The translations under genes were made by a program, and so were the position numbers. A DNA stretch of 9,407 nt from an uncultured Bacteroidota bacterium. Lineage in GTDB: Bacteria; Bacteroidota; Bacteroidia; Bacteroidales; SZUA-534. The stretch spans positions 1 to 9,407 of the forward strand of contig CALBPW010000259.1 of assembly GCA_937899145.1 (NCBI GenBank), given 5' to 3'. Under the pieces are notes generated by a model that saw only the letters and a program-made list of their open reading frames with translations, was not told the origin of the DNA and searched no databases. Shown piece by piece: positions 1 through 5,365 of the stretch; the stretch's first letter is position 1, and each line of letters starts with the position of its first letter.

Positions 1-81
1 GTGGGAGAAGATACCCGCGTCACCTACCTGCTGACCGATCTTTACAATAACGAATACTGGACGCCGGTCGTGCCCGGCTGA
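1..81 (+). CDS. C-terminal end of an unidentified protein (5' truncated by the window edge)
   Basis: The first frame is open from base 1 to a TGA at 79-81 and gives 26 residues ending YWTPVVPG. Third codon positions are mostly G or C (18 of 26), which looks like real coding sequence and is clearly richer in GC than anything to the right. The residues are too few to assign a family; an aromatic-rich tail (YLLTDLYNNEYW) is all that can be seen. It lies just upstream of an independent promoter at 176-204, so it belongs to a preceding transcription unit. Its composition argues that it comes from a different genome from the Bacteroidetes genes beyond 780. Confidence 0.5.
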   Translation: MGEDTRVTYLLTDLYNNEYWTPVVPG

Positions 82-145
82 AACGAGAAAATCCGTGAAA
101 CGGCATTATCCAAACCCTCATGCAGAGCATAAAGAAAAAGTTAAA

Positions 146-190
146 GGGAGGGTGCTCGTTTTCAACCTTCGCCGCTTGCAATACCCTCCC
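146..190. repeat. 8-bp inverted repeat upstream of and overlapping the left-flank promoter
   Basis: GGGAGGGT at 146-153 is perfectly complementary to ACCCTCCC at 183-190, separated by 29 bases. Read rightward there is no T-run after it. Read leftward it is followed by a T-rich stretch, so it could act as a terminator for leftward transcription. Alternatively the left arm is a second, imperfect half-site for the regulator proposed to bind 182-197, because the right arm lies inside that site. The sequence does not decide between these. Confidence 0.4.
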
Positions 191-204
191 CCGGGTAGTA
201 TACT
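176..204 (+). promoter_or_regulatory. Sigma-70-type promoter, -35 TTGCAA and -10 TATACT
   Basis: TTGCAA at 176-181 (4 of 6 consensus bases) is followed after exactly 17 bases by TATACT at 199-204 (5 of 6). Transcription would start near 211, leaving a leader of roughly 78 bases before the ATG at 289. This is the ordinary sigma-70/sigma-A architecture, unlike the TTTG/TAnnTTTG promoters seen in the Bacteroidetes part of the window, which supports a different source for this flank. The whole spacer is occupied by a C-rich palindrome (182-197), so the promoter is probably repressed by a DNA-binding regulator. Confidence 0.6.
182..197. promoter_or_regulatory. Candidate CsoR/FrmR-type operator within the promoter spacer
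   Basis: TACCC at 182-186 and GGGTA at 193-197 form a perfect inverted repeat around a C-rich centre (TCCCCC). Operators of the CsoR/RcnR/FrmR repressor family, which sense copper, nickel/cobalt, sulfane sulfur or formaldehyde, are typically of this TACCC-(C or G run)-GGGTA form and often lie within or next to the promoter they repress. Here the site fills the space between the -35 and -10 boxes. The regulated gene cannot be named because the sequence after the ATG at 289 is a UvrA fragment. Family assignment is inference from motif shape only. Confidence 0.4.
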
Positions 205-288
205 GAAATGGTATATCAGGAGTGCTTTTCCTGGGAGTTAACTGACTGATCGGAATCAGATGTTTCCGGATGCGAAAGGAGAATTGTA
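205..288 (+). other. 5' leader with small hairpins and a strong ribosome binding site
   Basis: Between the -10 box and the ATG at 289 there are three short perfect inverted repeats: TATAC/GTATA (199-203 with 211-215), CAGGA/TCCTG (217-221 with 229-233) and CTGAT/ATCAG (246-250 with 255-259). AAAGGAG at 275-281 stands seven bases before the ATG, a near-ideal Shine-Dalgarno site. A small open frame, ATG at 260 to TAA at 287-289 (MFPDAKGEL), overlaps the ribosome binding site and could be a chance reading frame. No known riboswitch was recognised. Confidence 0.35.
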
Positions 289-864
289 ATGAACTTTTTA
301 CCTGATGTTTATGTAGAATGTGAACAATGTCATGGCAAAAGATTTAACCGCGAAACCTTAGAAGTCACATACAAAGGCAAATCCATTGCAGATGTGCTAG
401 ATATGACGGTAGATGAAGCGCATGAATTTTTCATCAACATCCCATCTATCAAATCCAGATTAGAATTATTACAACAAGTGGGTTTAGGCTATATCCATTT
501 AGGGCAACCTGCCACAACCTTATCAGGTGGTGAAGCGCAACGCATAAAATTATCAAAAGAATTATCAAAACGCGCGACTGGCAAAACTATTTACATCTTA
601 GATGAGCCCACAACAGGGCTGCATTTTGCCGATGTGCATAAGCTGATCAATATCCTGCAGCGTCTGACGGAAGGCGGGAATACGGTAGTTGTGATTGAGC
701 ATAATCTGGATGTCATTAAGACGGCTGATTATATTATCGATATGGGACCGGAAGGCGGAAGTGGGGGAGGACAGATTGTTTGTGAAGGAACACCTGAACA
801 GATTGTAAAACAAGGCGTTGGCTATACTGCACATTTTCTTGCCGACGAATTAAAGCAAAATTGA
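289..864 (+). CDS. uvrA: UvrA excinuclease subunit A, C-terminal fragment (mosaic of different uvrA genes)
   Basis: UvrA is the damage-sensing ABC ATPase of UvrABC nucleotide excision repair. Full-length UvrA is about 940 residues; this 191-residue frame matches only the last fifth. Visible are the second cysteine pair of the C-terminal zinc module (C11-E-Q-C14), the ABC signature LSGGEAQ (78-84), Walker B with its catalytic glutamate (YILDEP, 102-107), the switch histidine in VIEHNLDVI (H138) and the usual GGSGGG tail. Walker A of this nucleotide-binding domain and the first zinc cysteine pair are absent, so the frame cannot be an active UvrA alone. The start Met aligns with an internal Met of normal UvrA ([10 protein letters not shown]). 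Codon use changes abruptly at about base 600 and again between 745 and 800, so the gene appears stitched from two or three species. The stop overlaps the alternative TTG start of lrgA. Only the last part probably belongs to the Bacteroidetes segment. Confidence 0.85.
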   Translation: MNFLPDVYVECEQCHGKRFNRETLEVTYKGKSIADVLDMTVDEAHEFFINIPSIKSRLELLQQVGLGYIHLGQPATTLSGGEAQRIKLSKELSKRATGKTIYILDEPTTGLHFADVHKLINILQRLTEGGNTVVVIEHNLDVIKTADYIIDMGPEGGSGGGQIVCEGTPEQIVKQGVGYTAHFLADELKQN

Positions 865-881
865 AATCGAACTACATTCCG

Positions 882-1232
882 ATGAAAGGAATCTTGATTA
901 TATTGTTCTATCTAATTGTGGGAGAGGGGATTAGTATGTTGATTAATCACTTTGTTCCGGGCAACGTTATTGGAATGGTTTTGCTATTTGCATCGCTGCA
1001 AGCCAAAATTGTTAAACCCGAATCGGTTGAAACGGTTGCCAACTTTCTTACAAAGAATATGACAATTATGTTTCTGCCACCAAGCATCGGACTTATGGCA
1101 TCGTACAAAATACTTGGAAATAATATAGTTACAATTACGCTTGCAATTGTTGTCAGCACAATGCTTGTGTTGGCTGTGGTTGGAAAAACTATGGATAAAT
1201 TGGATAAAACCGATGAAGGAAATAATCAATAG
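882..1232 (+). CDS. lrgA: CidA/LrgA family membrane protein
   Basis: This small hydrophobic protein of 116 residues has about four predicted membrane helices. It carries the family hallmarks PGNVIGMVLLF near residues 27-37 and FLPPSIGLM in the middle, and a charged C-terminal tail. LrgA/CidA proteins act with LrgB/CidB in the inner membrane. They were first described as holin-like modulators of murein hydrolase activity, and in some bacteria the pair moves pyruvate or related small acids. The ATG at 882 is chosen because it starts just before the first helix. A TTG at 861, in frame and overlapping the uvrA stop as TTGA, would add seven residues and give translational coupling to uvrA. The 3' end overlaps lrgB by 20 bases. 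No promoter was seen, so transcription probably comes from uvrA. Confidence 0.88.
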   Translation: MKGILIILFYLIVGEGISMLINHFVPGNVIGMVLLFASLQAKIVKPESVETVANFLTKNMTIMFLPPSIGLMASYKILGNNIVTITLAIVVSTMLVLAVVGKTMDKLDKTDEGNNQ

Positions 1233-1905
1233 CGAGCCATTTATACTTGCCATTACGGTATTGAGCTATTGGATAGGTACAATTGCCAATAATCGTTGGA
1301 ATAAACCTGTTACAAGTCCAATTTTGATAGCAGTTGTAATTCTTATCCCTTTGCTATTATTGTTGAATATTGATTATCCGACGTATGAACAAAACACCCA
1401 CTTAATTACTTTTTTGCTCGGACCAACAGTTGTGGCTTTGGGGTACAATATGCACAAGCAATTCAATGTCATAAAATCGAACCTGCTGCCAATTTTGCTT
1501 ACAGTTTTTATTGGAAGTTTGGTTGGTGTCCTTAGTGTTATGGCTATCTGCTTCATTTTTAACGCTCCAATTGAATTGATGGTTGCAATGGAACCAAAAT
1601 CGGTAACTATGCCAATTGCACTTGGGATTTCGGAACGGTCGGGTGGAATTTTGGCTCTGACAGCGGTTTCGGTAGCGACATGCGGTATTTTTGGCAGTGT
1701 CATCGGGCCATGGCTGCTCGATAAACTGAAAATCAAAAGTCGAGTAGCAAAAGGCCTTGCAATGGGCTCGGCGGCACACGGCGTCGGCACGGGGCGCGCA
1801 ATGCAAATGGGGCGCATTGAAGGGGCTGTGGCAGGTATGGCAATCGGACTTATGGGAATTTTTACCGCTATTATTATCCCAATTATTGAAGCGATTATGG
1901 CTTAG
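1213..1905 (+). CDS. lrgB: LrgB/CidB family membrane protein
   Basis: This 230-residue polytopic membrane protein has the usual LrgB length and the conserved core EPKSVTMPIALGISERSGGI, followed by a Gly-rich C-terminal half (GSAAHGVGTGRAMQMG). It is the partner of LrgA; plant plastid glycolate/glycerate transporters carry both domains in one chain, which supports a transport role. The ATG at 1213 is chosen although the frame is open further upstream. It starts directly before the first helix, gives the normal family length, and lies inside the end of lrgA, typical of translational coupling. Upstream codons in this frame are only the shadow of lrgA. Substrate is not deducible. Confidence 0.9.
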   Translation: MKEIINSEPFILAITVLSYWIGTIANNRWNKPVTSPILIAVVILIPLLLLLNIDYPTYEQNTHLITFLLGPTVVALGYNMHKQFNVIKSNLLPILLTVFIGSLVGVLSVMAICFIFNAPIELMVAMEPKSVTMPIALGISERSGGILALTAVSVATCGIFGSVIGPWLLDKLKIKSRVAKGLAMGSAAHGVGTGRAMQMGRIEGAVAGMAIGLMGIFTAIIIPIIEAIMA

Positions 1906-1939
1906 GAGTGTTCGTAATTAAACTTTATCAATATTTTTA

Positions 1940-1970
1940 TTTGAGATTATCGCCAAAAAACATAATTTTA
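1940..1970 (+). promoter_or_regulatory. Bacteroidetes-type promoter upstream of the nucleoside kinase gene
   Basis: TTTG at 1940-1943 is followed after 19 bases by TAATTTTA at 1963-1970, which matches the Bacteroidetes -7 consensus TAnnTTTG except for the last base. The ATG at 1993 is 22 bases downstream. The 87-base gap after lrgB and the switch to an unrelated gene fit a new transcription unit. The same 19-base spacing recurs at 3823-3853. Confidence 0.45.
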
Positions 1971-1992
1971 GTTTTGAGAAAAAATTAGGATT

Positions 1993-3642
1993 ATGATTGA
2001 AATTATTTGTGCCAACAATGGCGAGCATCGAAATTATCCGCAAGGTATTACGTTACAGCAAGTTGCGATAGATATGGGACTTGAGCCCAATATATATGCG
2101 GCATACGTTAACAATAAATTGAAAGAGCTTGATTATGCTTTGTTTAAACCATATACGGTTGAATTTATAGGCTTTTCGCATCCTGAAGGACAACGTATGT
2201 ACGACCGCTCGCTCAGTTTCGTCCTTTACAAGGCAGTCAACGATATTTTCCCGGGTAAGAATCTTAAAATCGAACATTCGGTTTTTGGTGGATATTATTG
2301 TGAAATAGAAGGCGTATCAGAATTGACCAAAGAACAGGTATCTGAAATTGACAAACGGATGCGCGAAACAATAGCCCAAGATTTGCCATATATCCGCCAG
2401 CGAATTTTAACCGACGATGCCGTCAAACTTTTTGAAGAACGCGGCTACTGCGAGAAGGCGCGCTTGCTAAAAACCCGTGCTCATTTGTATTCATCGGTCT
2501 ATCATTTAGCCGATGTGGTTGACTACTTTTATGGTTGCCTTTTGCCATCAACTGGCTATCTGAAATTATTTAATATTGATAAATTTTACGGCGGAATGCT
2601 TTTGCGCGAGCCTAAAGCCGACAATCCAAACAAAGTGGCCGATATGATTCCGCAAGATAAAATGTTCGACGTTTTGCAAGAGTTTAAACATTGGGGTAAC
2701 ATTCTGAACGTCAGCTATATGTATAATATTAACCAAAGTATCGAAAACAAGGAAATCGGTGATATTATAAAGGTGGCCGAAGCATTGCAAGAGAAAAAAT
2801 TGGCGCAAATCGCCGATATGATTGTCAGTCGGAATCCGTTGCCGCGCTTGGTGCTACTTTCAGGCCCATCGTCGTCTGGTAAAACAACCACAGCCAACCG
2901 TTTGGCAATACAACTTAAAGTGGCAGGCTATTCGCCAGTTACACTTTCACTCGATAACTATTTTGTTGATCGTGAAAAAACACCGCGCGACGAAGATGGC
3001 GATTATGATTTTGAAGCCCTTGAAGCCCTTGATATACCGTATCTTAACAATGACTTAAATCGTCTTCTTGCAGGAGAAACCATCGATGTGCCAAAATTTT
3101 CATTTAAAGACGGCAAGCGCTATTTTGACGGAGAAAAAATGGCTTTAAAACCAAATAGCATCATTATTGCGGAGGGTATCCACGCGCTAAATCCAAACCT
3201 TACTCCACAAATTGACGAAAAAATGAAATTTATGGTTTACGCGTCAGCGCTAACAACCATCTCGCTCGACAACCATAACCGCATACCAACTACCGATACG
3301 CGCTTGCTACGTCGCATTGTGCGCGACTATCGCTATCGCGGATATAGCGCGCAGCAAACCATCGACCGCTGGCCAAGTGTGCGCCGGGGCGAAGAAAAAC
3401 ACATCTATCCGAATCAAGAAAAAGCCGACATTATGTTCAATACCGCAATGGTTTATGAAACAGGAGTTCTGAAACGGTATGCCGAACCAATTTTGCAAGA
3501 AGTTGCGCCAAACTGTTCGGCATTTCGTGAGGCTAAACGATTGCTGAAATTTTTAAGCTACGTAAAACCAATTTCCGACGAAGAGATACCTCCAACATCA
3601 ATTTTACGCGAATTTGTGGGCGGAAGCAGCTTCAAATATTGA
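1993..3642 (+). CDS. TGS-domain nucleoside (uridine) kinase
   Basis: This 549-residue fusion protein has three parts. Residues 1 to about 62 form a TGS domain, as in threonyl-tRNA synthetase. Residues about 70-230 resemble the editing-associated second additional domain of threonyl/alanyl-tRNA synthetases (HLYSSVYHLADVVDYFYG at 164-181). Residues about 285-480 form a P-loop uridine-kinase-like domain with Walker A GPSSSGKT (291-298), LDNYF (320-324) followed by the DREKTPRDEDGDYDFEALEALD-type lid region, and EGIHALNP (394-401). The kinase half should phosphorylate a nucleoside, probably uridine/cytidine, with NTP in pyrimidine salvage. What the synthetase-like half does is not established. 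Length and domain order match proteins annotated simply as nucleoside kinase in Bacteroidetes and some Firmicutes. The gene has its own promoter and terminator and seems monocistronic. Confidence 0.88.
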   Translation: MIEIICANNGEHRNYPQGITLQQVAIDMGLEPNIYAAYVNNKLKELDYALFKPYTVEFIGFSHPEGQRMYDRSLSFVLYKAVNDIFPGKNLKIEHSVFGGYYCEIEGVSELTKEQVSEIDKRMRETIAQDLPYIRQRILTDDAVKLFEERGYCEKARLLKTRAHLYSSVYHLADVVDYFYGCLLPSTGYLKLFNIDKFYGGMLLREPKADNPNKVADMIPQDKMFDVLQEFKHWGNILNVSYMYNINQSIENKEIGDIIKVAEALQEKKLAQIADMIVSRNPLPRLVLLSGPSSSGKTTTANRLAIQLKVAGYSPVTLSLDNYFVDREKTPRDEDGDYDFEALEALDIPYLNNDLNRLLAGETIDVPKFSFKDGKRYFDGEKMALKPNSIIIAEGIHALNPNLTPQIDEKMKFMVYASALTTISLDNHNRIPTTDTRLLRRIVRDYRYRGYSAQQTIDRWPSVRRGEEKHIYPNQEKADIMFNTAMVYETGVLKRYAEPILQEVAPNCSAFREAKRLLKFLSYVKPISDEEIPPTSILREFVGGSSFKY

Positions 3643-3683
3643 CAAAAACGCGTCAAATTTTGTTATAAATAGCTAAAGAATAG

Positions 3684-3724
3684 AGTGATAGTAGCTGTAA
3701 TTCGAACATTTACTATCACTTTTT
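3684..3724 (+). terminator. Rho-independent terminator after the nucleoside kinase gene
   Basis: AGTGATAGTA at 3684-3693 pairs perfectly with TACTATCACT at 3711-3720, a 10-bp stem with a 17-base loop, followed at once by a T-run (3720-3724). It lies 42 bases after the stop codon. The stem is AT-rich, so the terminator may be moderate in strength. It separates the kinase gene from the SPOR-protein operon. Confidence 0.75.
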
Positions 3725-3822
3725 CTGTTGTTTAAACAACGTGATTTACAGAGTTTTACACGGAAATGTTAATAATCTTCAAAAAATAGTGAATAAAAAA
3801 ATGTTATAAAAAGGCTCGAAAG

Positions 3823-3853
3823 TTTGATTGTATAAGGTTTTTAAATACCTTAG
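3823..3853 (+). promoter_or_regulatory. Bacteroidetes-type promoter of the SPOR-protein/outer-membrane-protein operon
   Basis: TTTG at 3823-3826 and TACCTTAG at 3846-3853 (TAnnTTTG with one mismatch) are separated by 19 bases, as in the promoter proposed at 1940-1970. Transcription would begin near 3860, about 33 bases before the ATG at 3893. The -7 element is immediately followed by CAATCATTTGTA, a sequence also found after a similar element upstream of miaA. Confidence 0.45.
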
Positions 3854-3858
3854 CAATC
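3826..3858. repeat. Two-tier palindrome over the promoter
   Basis: TAAGGT at 3833-3838 pairs with ACCTTA at 3847-3852 around an 8-base AT loop. Outside it GATTG at 3826-3830 pairs with CAATC at 3854-3858, with only a small TA/G interruption. The palindrome spans the proposed -33 to -7 region, so it is more likely an operator than an RNA hairpin. An attenuator is the alternative. No T-run follows, so it is not a normal terminator. The rest of the 3643-3892 gap is AT-rich with nothing else recognised. Confidence 0.4.
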
Positions 3859-3892
3859 ATTTGTATTTATTGCTTCACGCAAGATTTACTTT

Positions 3893-5344
3893 ATGCTTAA
3901 ATCGAATTTAATTTTAGGAATTATCAGCCTTCTAATGTTCTTCGGACTTATCGGAGATCCCGTTTCAGTTGTGCTGAATATGCCCGATTCGGCCAAATGC
4001 GATAGCGAATTTTTGGTTGAAGTAACTATAAATAAGGGTGATGTTGAGGGATTCGCACGCTTTCAACAGAAGTTGCCCAATGGTTTTAAAGCTGTAGCGC
4101 GCCAAACAGCCAATGGCGAGTTCTCTTTTGTTGACCAAAAAGTAAAAATCCAATGGATGAAAGTCCCTTACGATCGTCAGATTGTAGTATCGTACGCCAT
4201 TCAGGTTGACCCCACAGTTTCAGGCATTTACACATTCGACGGAACATTCTCTTACATCCTTGACAACTCCGTTCAAGTGGCAAATGTTGAATCCAAAACA
4301 GTTAATATTGAAGGCGATGCCATTGCTTCTGCTAATAGTCAGCAGGCCTACTCGTTCCAAAATGTCAATCTGAAAAATGTTGACTGCATTCGCCAAAAAC
4401 CATTCCTTAACGACAATAACGAAGTGATTGTCAATATAATGGTGAATAAGGGCGACCTAAAAGACTTTGGAAAAATTCAAGAGCAAATTCCAGTTGGCTA
4501 CACTGCTGAAAGTATCAAATCGAAAAACTCGATTTTCACATACAAAAATCACATTATCAAGTTCTTATGGATGAATATGCCACAAGAGCCACAATTTGTT
4601 GTATCATATAAATTGGTGCCGGAAGGTGAAATTCCGGACGAAGAATTTAAAATTGTCGGAACATTCTCATATGCTGAAAGCGACCGCACAAAAACTATCA
4701 ATATTGCAGAACGTAATGTTGAACTTGAAACGTTTGATAGCGAACAAGTTATAGCACAAGAAACCCCAACATTCGAACCGTCGGAACCTATTGCGGCAAC
4801 AACAACAAAACCCGAACCAACATATACATCTGAACCAACTTACACTCCGACACCTTCAACACAACCAACACAATCGCCTTATACTTCAGAACCTTCGTAT
4901 AGTTCTGAAAACCAGAATGATAATTATGCCGATGCAAACTATAATTCTGGCTCAAAAACAAATCAAGGTTCAAGTCCAAACTCGTCCGGAGGCGGTTCGG
5001 GGCGTCCGCATAATTATACAACTACAATATCCGACGTGTCAGACGTTCCATCGCCAGAACAAGGCGTAGCCTTTAGAGTGCAGATTGCTGCAGGACACAA
5101 ACTTGTAACCAAAAATTATTTCAAGCGTTTAAATATCACCGATCAGGTTCAGGTTGAAATACACAATGGCTGGAATAAATACACCGTCGGAAACTTTGAA
5201 CAATACAAAGACGCGCGTGATTATCGGGTGTATGTCTGGAATAATACGCCAATCCACGATGCCTTTGTGTCGGCTTACAACAACGGAATGCGAATAACAG
5301 TGCAAGAAGCTTTAATGATCGCAAATCAAAAATGGTATAAATAG
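3893..5344 (+). CDS. Secreted two-repeat protein with C-terminal SPOR domain
   Basis: The 483-residue protein starts with an apparent signal peptide or membrane anchor (hydrophobic residues 5-21). Two homologous domains follow, about 26-139 and 158-271. They share NKGD (47, 185), WM (88, 226), VVSY (98, 236), GTFSY (117, 256) and a final T-x-NI at a nearly constant 138-residue offset. They look like all-beta modules, but I do not recognise the family. Residues about 290-385 are a Pro/Thr/Ser-rich then Asn/Gly-rich linker with YTSEP-type repeats. Residues about 391-483 form a SPOR-like domain (FRVQIAAG, YTVGNFEQYKDARDYR, DAFVSAYNNGMRITVQEA), a fold that binds denuded peptidoglycan. The protein is therefore probably exported and tethered to the cell wall. 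It has its own promoter and is followed after 21 bases by the outer-membrane protein gene, so the two likely work together in the envelope. Confidence 0.8.
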   Translation: MLKSNLILGIISLLMFFGLIGDPVSVVLNMPDSAKCDSEFLVEVTINKGDVEGFARFQQKLPNGFKAVARQTANGEFSFVDQKVKIQWMKVPYDRQIVVSYAIQVDPTVSGIYTFDGTFSYILDNSVQVANVESKTVNIEGDAIASANSQQAYSFQNVNLKNVDCIRQKPFLNDNNEVIVNIMVNKGDLKDFGKIQEQIPVGYTAESIKSKNSIFTYKNHIIKFLWMNMPQEPQFVVSYKLVPEGEIPDEEFKIVGTFSYAESDRTKTINIAERNVELETFDSEQVIAQETPTFEPSEPIAATTTKPEPTYTSEPTYTPTPSTQPTQSPYTSEPSYSSENQNDNYADANYNSGSKTNQGSSPNSSGGGSGRPHNYTTTISDVSDVPSPEQGVAFRVQIAAGHKLVTKNYFKRLNITDQVQVEIHNGWNKYTVGNFEQYKDARDYRVYVWNNTPIHDAFVSAYNNGMRITVQEALMIANQKWYK

Positions 5345-5365
5345 GTATGACTAAATAAGGTGTTG

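Noticed and set aside
260..289. Regulatory leader peptide MFPDAKGEL
   Set aside because: No ribosome binding site precedes it and no family of leader peptides resembles it; it is probably a chance frame over the Shine-Dalgarno site.
289..864. A novel stand-alone mini-UvrA or short ABC ATPase
   Set aside because: It lacks Walker A and half the zinc module, and its codon usage changes within the frame; a mosaic fragment explains this better than a new protein class.
1374..1817. Long minus-strand open frames opposite lrgB
   Set aside because: They mirror the codon pattern of lrgB, have no family resemblance and lack start signals.
4791..5069. Glutamine/asparagine-rich frame overlapping the SPOR protein linker
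   Set aside because: It is the shifted reading of the Pro/Thr-rich linker; the real frame continues into a recognisable SPOR domain.
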